Source: Lingula anatina (taxonomy: Eukaryota > Brachiopoda > Lingulata > Lingulida > Lingulidae). Taken from it: 64,000 bases of DNA. The DNA is taken from the NCBI RefSeq assembly GCF_001039355.2, contig NW_019774947.1, positions 372,001-436,000 of the forward strand, written 5' to 3'. Positions within the stretch are counted from its first letter, which is position 1, and each line of letters starts with the position of its first letter. The translations under genes and the position numbers were made by a program. The notes under the pieces were generated by a model. The model had not been told where the DNA came from, ran no database searches, and saw only the letters and a program-made list of their open reading frames with translations. Positions 1 through 14,600 of the stretch are shown here, in pieces.

Positions 1-1133
1 ACGGTATTCCTGTCACGTCACTGCAGTTATTGATATGGTGTGTATTACCTGTGGGTATCTTTCCTGGCATGTCATTCTCAGTAACCTCTGCATGTAATGT
101 CACAGAACAGATGGAGTAATGATCTCACTGTAGCAGTTTGGTAGTATGGTGGTGTGAATCTGGACGAAGTTTTGAGGATTTTAGTATTTGGGAAAAATGT
201 TACCTGGAATGAAAAATTGGTAGGTGATGTGTATTGTTTGTATTGATTCTTATTCTGACACTCTCCTTGTCTCTTTCTTTCTTCGTCTGGGATAGTCACA
301 GCATAGATATCATAGGTATATTGTCACAGGGTATATAGTATAATGATGTCCACAAACCTCTTTATGTACAGTGATGCCTATGCTTCCTACATTGTTCTGC
401 TTCTGGTGTAAGAATTAAATGTGAGATTTAAGAGAGCCACCTCTAAAATTGCTGCCTGGAATGAAATGAATGATGGGTTAGATATTATTGTCAAAACCGT
501 GTCATCTTTGTAAACAGTTCATTTGAAGTCAAAGAAAGCTGTTGAGATAATGACACATGTATGTCCCTGTATGTAGCAATATAAATTTCATGTTGAGCCA
601 AAATGTTCATTAGCTTGGTAGTTAGATACTTTATGAAAATTATCAAACGTATTTAAGTATTTCGGTTAGTGTTTGATAATTTTCATTCAGTAATTATCAT
701 GTTGTCGTTTACTATGGTTTTTTTATATTAAGATTATTTTGTCTGTTTAAGGTATAGAGGTATGGATTGCATATCATTTGAAATTAAGGGATAATTTTGG
801 ATGTGTGCACCATATTTTTCAATTCATATTTACTGATAGCATATGCAGAAATATTTTTGTACATAGAAAAGGACATGATTGCCCCAAGACCTTTGACAAG
901 AATGATCAGATCATAATGTCCAAATAATAATATATGGGAAAGTTGCTATGTGAATGGTCAAAGGTAAAGAACAGAATAAAGGGATTATCTCGGTTATTTG
1001 TTTGTTTGCGTGCGAACTGTGTAGGCTTATTGACGTACCTGAAGGTTATATGAGGGTATTTCTTTCGGATTGTAATAGTTACATGTGATGACAAATTTGA
1101 TGTTTTTCATTTGTTTGGCATTGCAGTGTGTGG

Positions 1134-1179
<46 letters not shown>

Positions 1180-1617
1180 GTGTGTGTGTCTTTTCTGTAT
1201 ATTTGAATGAGGAGAGAAAAAGAGCATTCTCTTTCATCCTCACTTTTAAAAATAAATACCAATTATCTTCTAAACAACAAACAACATAGCATTGAATGCT
1301 ATAAACTGTCTCTCACATTTATTGTATTTTATATCGTCACCACAGCTGGTGATATGTACTTAGTAGCATCCTTTATAGTGTCTAGTATTTTAGCTGGGGG
1401 GCAAATGCGACCTAATATTCATCCCCACATCTAGGTGTCATAAGAACACATAAAACAGTGTTGCACAAGAAGAAAAAACAATGAAGAGAAGTTTTGGGGG
1501 GATCGAAGAAGTTTTCCCTATATAAACATTACTACCACTATTGTTTTTCATAGCTTTTTTATTTCATTTTATTCAAATGAAGGTTTGGTGTAAATGAGAT
1601 TTTTATTTATTTTTTAG
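1..1617 (+). other. Intron of the RAPGEF gene at the left window edge
   Basis: AT-rich, no coding exon recognised on either strand. The exon that should precede exon A, encoding most of the first cNMP-binding domain, was looked for and not found, so it lies to the left. Confidence 0.7.
1139..1189. repeat. (TG)n microsatellite
   Basis: About 40 bases of uninterrupted TG followed by a short interrupted tract. Confidence 0.95.
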
Positions 1618-1693
1618 TTTTGGCAAGCGGACGGCAGGATGTGCCCGTCGTCCCAACGAGTGCCTCATTCTGGAGCCGTCGGAAATGATTGTG
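1618..1693 (+). CDS. RAPGEF2: RAPGEF exon A: end of first cNMP-binding domain region
   Basis: After a T-rich acceptor (ag at 1616-1617) one base completes a codon, then the frame reads [11 protein letters not shown] and [12 protein letters not shown] up to the donor gtaagt at 1694 (phase 0). This matches the vertebrate segment FGKRSAG...LEPSEMIV that closes the first cNMP-binding domain. It is the first coding exon visible; earlier exons are off the window. Confidence 0.85.
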
Positions 1694-4600
1694 GTAAGTT
1701 TATAAGTGTGGATTGTATATCAGCTAACACAATGTTATATATAACACAGTGTCACATCTTACACATTGGTACACCTAACACAATGTTATATGTAACACAG
1801 TGTCACATTTTACACATTGGTATACCTAACGCAGTGTTATATGTAACACAGTGTCACATCTTACACATTGGTACACCTAACACAGTGTTATATGTAACAC
1901 AGTGTCACATCTCACACATTGGTACACCTAACACAATGTTATATGTAACACAGTGTCACATCTCACACATTGGTACACCTAACACAATGTTATATGTAAC
2001 ACAGTGTCACATCTTACACATTGGTACACCTAACACAATGTTATATGTAACACAATGTCATATCTTACACATTGGTTCACCTAACACAATGTCACCTACC
2101 AATAACCTAACACTGTCACATCAAACATGATAGTATCCTAGCTGTCACCTTTCCAAGCCTATCACTTCCCCACATATCATATTATCAAATATTCATTTCA
2201 AATACAGAGAGAATTAAAAATTTTATATTTAAGAAGGAAATATTGTGTCCATGTCTCAGAAAACAAATGTAGTGTCTGGCAGAGTTTTAAGGCCAAGTTT
2301 GCAGAAGGCATTCACAGTGATTCATTTAATCAGTGAGACATGTGCCCTCATTTGTAATTTACCACCTTAGTGGAGGGAAATAGACACAACATCTGCTTGC
2401 TTAGCAACTACTACACATTTGGTTGGAAATGTCATGAATTATTACTGAGCTGGTAATAAAATGAGAGGTGTTTGACACTGGGACACCATTACTTAAAGGA
2501 AGAGATGTATTATTTTTGGATAACTCATTGTCAGAGAGGTGGATTCTGTAGAAGGATAATTTATACATATGTTCACTTTATTCATTATTCAAGGTGGGAT
2601 GCATTTCTGAAAGGAAAGTCAGGGCAACACTTATCTTTATTTGTTTGATTCATTACTTTTAATCTTGAGTATGCATTGATCTTGTTGCAATGAAACAATT
2701 TGTGTGGCTTTTTTTTCTGCTTCACAGGTTTTTTCCCTTTGGTAATTTTTTTCATTTGTATTATCCAGTCAAGTTTGAGGGAATAGAAATCAAGCGTAAT
2801 GGCTTCTATGTTTTCGTCCATTCAGAGAACAATAAGAGATTTAATAACCTAGTTTTATTTGGAGACAATGATTTAGAATGGTCAGCCATTTAAATATTAC
2901 ATCTGTATAAAAAGCACATTTTCTCCAAATTTAAGCGAAATTGCCATATTAATTACAGGATTGGAATTAATTTTTTCTGTGCTTGACTGAGAATAAAAAA
3001 TTGGTTTAGTCATATTTATATTGACAAATATTTTCTTATTGCTCATTCACTCTTCATTGTAGCTTTTCCCCAGATTTATCTAGATGGATTCTCACAGGAA
3101 GATCAGCATGTCGATCTGTAATGTAGTCATTGTTATATTATACAATTTTCTACTCATCCGAACATCCTATATATCAACATATTGATAGTAAGAAAGAGAT
3201 GTTTTCCAAACTCCTACTCTCCTAGCATTGAAATTCTCTACTTTTTGTTAAAGAAGTACTGGTCCAGGATAATTTGATATCACTAGTATTACAGACTGAA
3301 GATTTGGTCCTTTCTTCTCAAACATGCCTGACATCCACATCAATTTGCTGCCTGACCTGGTCTCTGTAGAAGAAGAAAGGGAAGGGTTGTGGTCCCCCCA
3401 CCTTCTAACCTTTGGCTGTGTCAAGCACCATCTTAACTAAGATGGGTTGTAGATTATCCCCCCCCCCAAAAAAAAAAAAAATGTTTGATCTAAGATAAAC
3501 CATTGTCTTTATGTATGTGATGAATTTCTTGAGTTAAGTTCCCTCAAGTCCACCAGACATTACACAGTGGGTTAGTTGAGGCAAAATGATGCCATCATTG
3601 ATGAATCAATTGTAATCATGTGGTCTTCTTCCTGAGGTCTTATACCTTTTTGGTTCAAACTGTACAGAGCGCAGCCTGTTTCATCTTGTGGACCTCATAC
3701 TGCCTGCTTGGTACAGAAGAGAGATTGCCTTGGGATGGTGGGTCTGTTTTCATCTGGTATGTGTGAAAAGTAAAATAACCCATCCATGAAATTAATATAG
3801 TAATACTGAAGTAGCTGTTGAGTCCACCCATTACTTTGATTTACCCCAGAAAAATATCTAAAAGGGGAGAGGTTGTTGACAGAAAACTGTCAAAGGTCAA
3901 GGATTAAATCATTCTTATATCATTGGCTGACAGTTTTGTCCAGAGTGTAAGAGTTCTGCAGAAAAGAAAAATGAAAAGAAAAGAGTAACATGGTTCCAGG
4001 AAAGAGAAGTTAAAAATGGGTTGTAGGCCATTCACCTTAATGTTTTATTTGCTGATGTCTCAAATCATCTACACGTGTGAGTACCGTCTGTCATGCACCT
4101 TTCCTTTTCCTTGGTTTACTTGAAAAAATGGTCATGTGGAAATAATTGCTATTCTGTCTATGGCACAACAGGTATTTAACCTGAATTTGCGAAATTTAAG
4201 AAGATATCATCGACCTTGAATAGTAGCTTTTTTTATGCAGCTGACTCCACAAGAAAGAAGAGGAGCAGCAGTTATGCGATTATTTGTGTTTCTTCAAACT
4301 TGCATGCAACATTGTGGAATGCGATTTGACAGAAGGATCTTGGCAAGTACCACATTGTTGTGTGGGTATACAAGTAGGAGGCTTATATTTTATGGTTGTG
4401 GGGCGTTTTGCTCCAGTGATTTTACTTTAGCCAAAAGGCGGCGCTTGTTGAAGGGGTTTAGACAAGACAAGCTCATATCTAGGTTTAAGTCATTTTAGGC
4501 ATATTATCACTGGTAAATGATAACTGTTATATAAATTGATGGAAGTGATGATACAAGCATAAAGGTCTAAGGCCTAGGTAATTTTTTGAATTATATCAAA

Positions 4601-7600
4601 GACATAATTTTATTTTGAAAATTTCTATTTATAGCATAGATCAGCTAAGACACAATTAATAAAGGTTCTCTTTTGATCTGATATAGTTATGATCATTTCC
4701 TGTTTTTTACAACAATAAAATCACTCATCTGTGCTGTAGAAAAATGCTCGTCTGAAGAAAAAAACATGAGGGTCAATACATGGCTTTTTTAAAAATCTTG
4801 ATGAAGACTGTTTCAAAGTCCTTGCCAAAGAAAGATTGAGAAATTATTAATGATTATCGATCTTCATTGGAAAAGACCCTTGTTAGCTTACTTTAATTGA
4901 CTCAATTAGGGGCTATAGATCTGTAGAGGGAGAAAGCTGTAAAAGTCTGGAGCATTTGGTCAAATCTGATTTCAGGCCACTTCAGACTTTTCTTAAAGAG
5001 TTTCCGATTAGTCTCTCAGTAGATGAGGTTTATCCCCTCCATTATATTTGTCCATAAGGTTAGACCCACTTGTGCTTAAAGGCATGCACCTCCATGCATG
5101 AGTTATTAAAAGTTTTCTTAACAGGTTTAATGGAGAGATTTCCCCACAGCCACGTGGGGAAAATGGGCAAAATCAATACCCCATCAATGGAAAGAAAACA
5201 CTTGAGATCTAAAGCGTTTGTGAACTTTTCTTCCACTCTGTTAGGCTGTATTGACTGGTGCTGGAAACCTTTAGCCGTCAGGGGTTACAGGGACTTGACA
5301 CCAGTTGCTTTAGGAGAGGGCTGTGTGGAAGCGACATGTGCTGGGATAGCTGTGGAGTACACAGGCCTGGAGTGTTCTTACCCCTGGTCTGGTGCAGTAT
5401 GGGGTGGTGCACTAAATTAGGGTGACTTTACCCATTTGTAATCTCATCTGAGTACCTACAATCTGGACCTGTGGCATCCTGTAAAATGACAGTAGCATGC
5501 TTAGTATTGTATAGACGTGGATAATATAATAGGGAAAGTGACACAAAGTAATCGGCTTTAAAACCAGAAATGAGGCAAAATGATATGTACAACAGTTTAG
5601 ATGGAGAACCTCTCAGGAGTAGATAGAAGACTCTTCAGGGATATTTATTACAAGACATGGGCCATCTACTGATGATGAATGCACATTGATATTAGTATCA
5701 TAGCTATGTTGTGGAGTTCACAATATTCACAGCAGTATTAATTAAAGGGATATACTATTCAGACACAGTGACTATAGTTTTTAATTGCCACTTTCAATAT
5801 CAACTTGTTTCATCTACTAATTTCACTCACTCTCGGATGATTTTCCCATGAGTATCAGCAGGCCTTGTGTTAAAATAGGATTCCCACTCTAGGGTGTTGG
5901 GTTAATAATTCACTCTCCCTAGGGGGGAGAAAAAAATCTTTATATTATTATTCACTGTTGCCACACAACAATTCAAATGACAAGTGGTTCTGGTGACAAG
6001 AGTTATAATGGAGTTAAAAAGTCATCTGGGAAGATGACTAAGTGTTGAAACAACAGCAATTTTTTTCACTTCAACTAAGTCGCCATCTGGGACAACGTGG
6101 AAGTTGGGATGACTTGTCGAGAATAAAGTGTAGAATCTGGATGGATTGCGGCAGTAACTAGTAATTTGGACATCTTCAAGACTGTGTTTCCATTTTAGAA
6201 AAGGACAGGAAGATGGTTTCATGTGATGTTGGATGTAGTATGTAATGTAGAGGAACATGGAACAACTGGTGTTTATTTCATATTTTGTTCAGTTAAAGGA
6301 TAAGGATTCCTCGGGATGGCTAAATTTTTTGCCATAGATGAGTTATAATGACATATAAAGTTGATAGAAATTGAGTGATCCTGATGGTGAATCAAAGTTT
6401 TGTTTAAAAGGTATATTAAAAACATACTCATGAGTAGGAAACAGCGAAAACATTTAGAACGTGCAATGAGTGCACTGCAGGATTGTAGCTTGCTCTGGAT
6501 GTGGGATGATTTTGATTTGGAATGGCAAGGGAAATTGTTGGTAAGCATTTTATCATAGTTTTATTCTGTCTTGTTTAGAAGTACAGAAACATTGTGTTTT
6601 TACAACTGAGTGAAATGCTTTTAAAAGTAACTGAAGGACTATTTTGGAGAACTAAAATGTGTTAGTATACCAATTCAACTGGTATTTTTCATAATTGAAA
6701 CTTGGCAAAACTGAACACCTTGTCACACCTGAGATCTAGTTTGTATATTTTTTTTTATAAAAAGAAATTAAGATGAAATATCTGCAAAACCAAGGTTATT
6801 CCATTTGTCACATCTAACACACTTATAATAACAACCACAGCCTGTCACACCTAACACACTGATTGTAACAACCACAGCCTGTCACACCTAACACACTGAG
6901 TGTAACAACTACAGCCTGTCACACCTAACACACTGAGTGTAACAACTACAGCCTGTTACACCTAACACACTGAGTGTAACAACCACAACCTGTTACACCT
7001 AACACACTTATAGTAACAACCACAGCCTGTTACACCTAACACACTGAGAGTAACAACCACAACCTGTTACACCTAACACACTTATAGTAACAACCACAAC
7101 CTGTTACACCTAACACACTGAGTGTAACAACCACAGCCTGTCACATCTAACACACTTATAGTAACAACCACAACCTGTTACACCTAACACACTTATAGTA
7201 ACAACCACAACCTGTTACACCTAACACACTGAGAGTAACAACCACAACCTGCTACAGTTACCACATGTTCAACTAGTTATGCTCTCTGAAGAGAACATGG
7301 ATACCAGTATGTACCCCTTAAGCATCCTTAAATGAGTTCAAAGAATGTGTTTTGGCTACTGAACGGCTAAGATAACTGAGAAATGTGGTAATCCATAGGT
7401 ATGTAATATTTCATCTTTGTCTCTATTATCTCTGTAAGGTAAGGTGATATATCATGAAGAATTATCTGTGGTTATAAAGATTTTCCTGTACATTTTACTA
7501 GTAAGATGTTATATAGGAAGTAAAGTAGGAAAGATAGATTAGTTTCTCTAGCAGGTATGTTCAAATAAGAGCTTTGCAGGTTGCATTATTAATCTTATCT

Positions 7601-8091
7601 TTTTATTCATTTTACATCCTTATGTAGAGATACTGGCAAAGTATTGCTAGTACTAACAAAAACAAAAGTGAAAATAACACTTTATGTTAACAACATACAT
7701 AGTTGATCTACCTAAGGATCAAATGGGCTTTATATTTGGTGATATTGTTGGTTTCTCTTAATAATTATTTTGTAAATGAAAACGCCATGAAATTTTATTT
7801 ATTTATAGGTATACTAATGCTTCTTATGAGTGATAGCAAGACAAGCATCCAAACAAACATGGGAATGCACTGTGAGATATTGATATTGTTATTAACTAGT
7901 CTGATTATTCCTGTCTTCAGATTGACTACCCTGATGTCCAGTTAATGAAAGCGGGTCAAGGTCGCCAACCAGCCTGTCCTGTGCCAAACATGGAGAAATA
8001 CATGTCCCTAGAGGGCAGTGATGAATACAAGATGGGCCGAGGCAGGGGAAACATGGCAGAGGGCCCTCTCGACCAGGTATATGAGAGAGAG

Positions 8092-8145
<54 letters not shown>

Positions 8146-11100
8146 TATTTGTGTGATTGATAATTCTAGGCTCACGCAGGCATTATACATTTTCCCCAGT
8201 TGTCAAGGCATATTTCTGTGGATAAACAATTTTAACAAGATTTGATTAAAATTATTTACAAAAAAAAAAATGTATATAAAAGGAGGCAGAGTCCAGATGT
8301 AGTAGTATGTAATGATTGAGATGTGCACTTCTAATTGTGTTTGTTCCTGATGGTTGAGGAAGATGAACAGGCAGTTATGTTGACATGTTGGCTGTGGATA
8401 GTCCCATTCAGAGTGACTTTGGCTATAGTTAGATAGTTTACAAAAAATGAATGCCCCCCCCCCCCCCTTGCAGGTTAGTGCATGATGTAATGCAGTCATC
8501 CTGTAGCTGATTAAAAGTGTAGTTAATCATGTTTGGATTTACTTATACATTAAGCATTTGCTTCCCATTTGAAATACTTTGCTCATCAAAACAGGTGAAA
8601 TCGGATTTAAAAAACAAAGTCACAGAATTCCAGTTGGATTTTCCTTTTTAGGCTCTGTCCAAAATTAGTTTCTATCTAATTTTTGTATCCAGATTTCATT
8701 TACTGGATAATTTCCCATCCATTTCCTATATTGTAATCATGTATTGATATGCCACTGTCTGCTCATGAGAATTCCCTCACTCGGACTGAATCAATAAAGT
8801 TCTATAGTGTGCTTCAGAATCATTCATCTTCTGCTAATTTCACAGGGAGAACCTTGTGAGAGATTGCTCTTAAGGTGTTAGAAAGGTCTTTTCAAATTCT
8901 AAGCTAAAGTTCCATTGTCATGAAATTAGAGACCAAGATTGCTCCAAAGTAATCTTGTTTTGCGGACTTTTCTTCTTTAAATTAGTGTAGACCAAAAGAC
9001 ATTGTGATTGAAAAAAACCTTAAAAACCTAATAATGATCTCATAAATTGTGCGACCTGCGAGACAAAATTAATTTTGTGCCTTAAAGTGGAGAAAATTAC
9101 TGTTCATCTCTTAGAGATGGTAGTTCTCAGGAGTGGTATACAAACACTTCAACATTGATTATTTTAAATCATATTTGAGACATTTTGTCTTATCAGGGGA
9201 TTGCTTAAATTATTATATACGGTTATGTGTTTAATTGGGGTAAGTTCCTGAGGGTTTGCAGCATTCTTAATCTGAAACTCATCATTTTTATTGGCCTTGC
9301 AAGAAAAAAGTCAATATAATATGTAGTCAGTCTGTATGCCTGAAGAACCAATACGAATTTAAACTAAAAAAAAAAAAAAAAAGCATTCAGAAAGTGCAGG
9401 CCTCTGCAGTTCAATTCTCAATACTATTAATAAATCCATGAATCGCCACCGAAATCCAATCAATTTTAAGTTAGCTTATTTCTGACCTATCCTGAACAAT
9501 TTCCAAAATCAATCTTTAACTTTTTTGAGTTATACTGTTAATTAACAAACCAAGAAAGGCAACAATGTAACATAACACCAAGGCTTGTGATTAAGATTTC
9601 TAACCATTGAAAGTTTTATCTTATCCCTCTGTTGTACCTCCAATTATTAGTATAAGTGAAATGAGGCGTTTACCATAGGACTAATAAGGTAAGAAATCAT
9701 AATATCACAGTGTACAGCAGTTTAATACACTCAGGTCAGCCAGTACGACTAAACAAGAAATGTGACCCGACTCTTTAATCCAGTCCTTTTATATCATCAG
9801 AGTTTTTTTACCCAACTAATGGTGTGATCATCCTATGGATTGGTTTCTGAGCCATTACCAGCTGAGTGAATTGGAAAGATCAATGCCTATAAACAGAAAC
9901 CTAGGACTGGAACAGTGACTTGATGTGCCATTAGACCTAAGCCTCGGTGTTTTGTACCATAACAGACATTTACAGTATTACATTACTTTTAAAATATGGC
10001 TAATTGAAAGGCAGAATAATTTAGCTGCTGTGTATGTTGTAGGGGTCTTATGACAAAAGCTGGAAAAATGATAAAAATATTGAATGGAGAGAGAATTCTC
10101 GAGTAGAAAAAACGGACATTTCGAGCATGGAAGCTGAGCCCCTTGAATCTGGGCTGTTGTTGAGTGCAGTAGAATGTTGTAGACAGCTCTGACTCACCCC
10201 AGCAGATAAATCACAGTAACAACATGGAAAAAGCTTCAGGGAGTTTTGAAGAATTAGCATACTATACTGTTTTTATCTAGTCTTATCTGCCAAAGTTTAC
10301 TTTTCTCAAGCTCAACTCAAATGCCAAGAAGATTGTGCATCACTTTCTGTGTTAGACCAGGGGAGTCTGCTCTAGAAATGGCACAGTCTGTGGATTTTTA
10401 TATACAGTCATTATTCTCAGACTTCACACATCTCATATACCAAACTTTTTATTATTTGAACAATAAAAATTTTCAGTGCTGCATGGGAATNTGAGTGTAA
10501 CAACCACAACCTGTTACACCTAACACACTTATAGTAACAACCACAACCTGTTACACCTAACACACTGAGTTTAACAACCACAGCCTGTCACATCTAACAC
10601 ACTTATAGTAACAACCACAACCTGTTACACCTAACACACTTATAGTAACAACCACAACCTGTTACACCTAACACACTGAGTGTAACAACCACAGCCTGTC
10701 ACATCTAACACACTTATAATAACAACCACAACCTGTCACACCTAACACACTGAGAGTAACAACCACAACCTGCTACAGTTACCACATGTTCAACTAGTTA
10801 TGCTCTCTGAAGAGAACATGGATACCAGTATGTACCCCTTAAGCATCCTTAAATGAGTTCAAAGAATGTGTTTTGGCTACTGAACGGCTAAGATAACTGA
10901 GACATGTGGTAATCCATAGGTATGTAATATTTCATCTTTGTCTCTATTATCTCTGTGAGGTAAGGTGATATATCATGAAGAATTGTCTGTGGTTATAAAG
11001 ATTTTCCTGTACATTTTACTAGTAAGATGTTATATAGGAAGTAAAGTAGGAAAGATAGATAGATTAGTTTTTCTAGCAGGTATGTTCAAATAAGAGCTTT

Positions 11101-11604
11101 GCAGGTTGCATTTTTAATCTTATCTTTTTATTCATTTTACATCCTTATGTAGAGATACTGGCAAAGTATTGCTAGTACTAACAAAAACAAAAGTGAAAAT
11201 AACACTTTATGTTAACAACATACATAGTTGATCTACCTAAGGATCAAATAAGCTTTATATTTGGTGATATAGTTGGTTTCTCTTAATAATTATTTTGTAA
11301 ATTGTAAATTATTTTGAAATTTTATTTATTTACAGGTATACTAATGCTTCTTATGAGTGATGGCAAGACAAGCATCCAAACAAACATGGGAATGCCCAGT
11401 GAGATATAGTTATTGTTATTAACTACTCTGATTATTCTTGTCTTCAGATTGACTACCCTGATGTCCAGTTAATGAAAGCGGGTCAAGGTCGACAACCAGC
11501 CTGTCCTGTGCCAAACATGGAGAAATACATGTCCCTAGAGGGCAGTGATGAATACAAGATGGGCCGAGGCAGGGGAAACATGGCAGAGGGCCCTCTGGAC
11601 CAGG

Positions 11605-11640
<36 letters not shown>

Positions 11641-14600
11641 TATTTGTGTGATTGATAATTCTAGGCTCATGCAGGCATTATACATTTTCCCCAGTTGTCA
11701 AGGCATATTTCTGTGGATAAACAATTTTAACAAGATTTTATTAAAATTATTTAGAAAAAAAAAAAATAAATGTATATAAAAGGAGGCAGAGTCCAGATGT
11801 AGTAGTATATAATGATTGAGATGTGCACTTCTAATTGTGTTTGCTCCTGATGGTTGAGGAAGATGAACAGGCAGTTATGTTGGATGTGGATAGTCCCATT
11901 CAGAGTGACTTTGGCTATAGTTAGATAGTTTACAAAAAATGAATGCCGACCCCCCACCCCCACCCTGCAGGTTAGTGCATGATGTAATGCAGTCATCCTG
12001 TAGCTGATTAAAAGTGTAGTTAAAGGGATAATAACTCTTCGTTTTGGCCAAAAAATGAATTTTCCTGGAGTAAACAATAATTTTTCCATACTTACCAATG
12101 GTTAATGAATCCATTTTTACATTCAAAGTTAGTCCCTGGTTTTTTTCTAAAAAGTTTGGTTTTTTGTTAAAATCTCTTAAGAGATTATAACAGAGTACAG
12201 CCATCAATGGAGGTCACGTGATCTGAAGACAAGCTCAGATATCAGAATAATAGCTATAACTGCAGTTTGTGTGGTAAAACAGAATATATTATATTTCTAT
12301 GAGATGTTCGCAATGTTTTTTTTGTGAAATATAGATATCATACAAAGAGTTATTATCCCTTTAATCATGTTTGGATTTACTTATACATTAAGCATTTGCT
12401 TCCCATTTGAAATACTTTGCTCATCAAAACAGGTGAAATCGGATTAAAAAACAAAGTCACAGAATTCCAGTTGGATTTTCCTTTTTAGGCTCTGTCCAAA
12501 ATTAGTTTCTATCTAATTTTTGTATCCAGATTTCATTTACTGGATAATTTCCCATCCATTGCCTATATTGTAATCATGTATTGATATGCCACTGTCTGCT
12601 CATGAGAATTCCCTCACTCGGACTGAATCAATAAAGTTCTATAGTGTGCTTCAGAATCATTCATCTTCTGCTAATTTCACAGGGAGAACCTTGTGAGAGA
12701 TTGCTCTTAAGGTGTTAGAAAGGTCTTTTCAAATTCTAAGCTAAAGTTCCATTGTCATGAAATTAGAGACCAAGATTGCTCCAAAGTAATCTTGTTTTGC
12801 GGACTTTTCTTCTTTAAATTAGTGTAGACCAAAAGACATTGTGATTGAAAAAACCTTAAAAACCTAATAATGATCTCATAAATTGTGCGACCTGCGAGAC
12901 AAAATTAATTTTGTGCCTTAAAGTGGAGAAAATTACTGTTCAGCTCTTAGAGATGGTAGTTCTCATGGAGTGGTATGCAAACACTTCAACATTGATTATT
13001 TTAAATCATATTTGAGACGTTTTGTCTTATCAAGGGATTGCTTAAATTGTTATATACGGTTATGTGTTTAATTGGGGTAAGTTCCTGAGGGTTTGCAGCA
13101 TTCTTAATCTGAAACTCATCATTTTTATTGGCCTTGCAAGAAAAAAGTCAATGTAATATGTAGTCAGTCTTTATGCCTGAAGAATCAATACGATTTTAAA
13201 CTAAAAAAAAAAAAGCATTCAGAAAGTGCAGGCCTCTACAGTTCAATTCTCAATATTATTAATAAATCCATGAATCGCCACCAAAATTCAATCAATTTTA
13301 AGTTAGCTAATTTCTGACCTATCCTGAACAATTTCCAAAATCAATCTTTAACTTTTTTAGTTATACTGTTAATTAACAAACCAAGAAAGGCAACAATGTA
13401 ACATAACACCAAGGCTTGTGATTAAGATTTCTAACCATTGAAAGTTTTATCTTATCCCTCTGTTGTACCTCCAATTATTAGTATAAGTGAAATGAGGCAT
13501 TTGCCATAGGATTGATTAGTAATGTTAGAAATCATAATATCACAGTGTACAGCAGTTTAAAACACTCAGGTCAGCCAGTACGACCAGACAAAAAATGTGA
13601 CCCCACTCTTTAATCCAGTCCTTTTATATCATCAGAGTTTTTTTACCCAACTAATGGTGTGATCATCCTATGGATTGGTTTCTGAGCCATTACCAACTGA
13701 GTGAATTGGAAAGATCAATGCCTATAAACAGAAACCTAGGACTGGAACAGTGACTTGATGTGCCATTAGACCTAAGCCTCAGTGTTTTGTACCATAACAG
13801 ACATTTACAGTATTACATTACTTTTAAAATATGGCTAATTGAAAGGCAGAATAATTTAGCTGCTGTGTATGTTGTAGGGGTCTTATGACAAAAGCTGGAA
13901 AAATGATAAAAATATTGAATGGAGAGAGAATTCTCGAGTAGAAAAAAACGGAAGTTTCGAGCATGGAAGCTGAGCCCCTTGAATCTGGGCTGTTGTTGAG
14001 TGCAGTAGAATGTTGCAGACAGCTCTGACTCACCCCGGCAGATAAATCACAGTAACAACATGGAAAAAGCTTCAGGGAGTTTTGGAGAATTAGCATACTA
14101 TACTGTTTTTATCTAGTCTTATCTGCCAAAGTTTACTTTTCTCAAGCTCAACTCAAATGCCAAGAAGATTGTGCATCACTTTCTGTGTTAGACCAGGGGA
14201 GTCTGCTCTAGAAATGGCACAGTCTGTGGATTTTTATATACAGTCATTATTCTCAGACTTCACACATCTCATATACCAAACTTTTTATTATTTGAACAAT
14301 AAAAATTTTCAGTGCTGCATGGAAATACTTTCTGAACTGAATCCCACTCTCTATGTACAATTTTTCATGCAACCATTCAGAAATAATGATGGGAACACTA
14401 TGCTTGGAAATGTAATTAATCAGTAAGTCTGACTTTGTCGAGATATTACCGTATTCATCATTTTATGCAGCACTGCAATTTGGCTGTAAATTTTACCTTA
14501 ATCTGTTTATTTTCTCACTATATTGTCACATCCCATGAGAAAATAATTAATTGCCGGGACTAGCATAAGGGGAGGTGCTTGAGGCTAAAAAACTCAGTAA

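Larger units (their letters stand above)
6806..10490 (+). repeat. Duplicated segment, copy 1 (contains exon B)
   Basis: From the 37-bp array to ATGGGAAT at 10490, matched nearly base for base by 10492-14326 with scattered substitutions and small indels. Includes exon B, a (GA)n tract and a poly(C) run at 8454-8467. Confidence 0.9.
10492..14326 (+). repeat. Duplicated segment, copy 2 (contains exon B duplicate)
   Basis: Aligns with 6806-10490. Differences: shorter (GA)n (11609-11637 versus 8083-8142), a C-run changed at 11949-11966, and a 337-bp insertion at 12024-12360. Unique sequence resumes after 14326. Confidence 0.9.

Noticed and set aside
1639-2130. 163-codon open frame with seven near-identical 17-residue repeats
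   Set aside because: It is a by-product of the 51-bp minisatellite, whose period is divisible by three. Its start lies inside exon A in a different frame, and the real exon ends at the donor at 1694.
5070-5420. 116-codon open frame in a slightly GC-richer patch
   Set aside because: No recognisable motif and no splice sites that would join it in phase to exons A and B.
6806-7252. Regular repeats with spacer-like units, considered as a CRISPR array
   Set aside because: Units are contiguous 37-bp tandem repeats without unique spacers, in an animal intron.
7945-8245. Open frames with long Arg-Glu or Ser-Leu runs
   Set aside because: They are translations of the (GA)n microsatellite after exon B; the exon ends at 8076.
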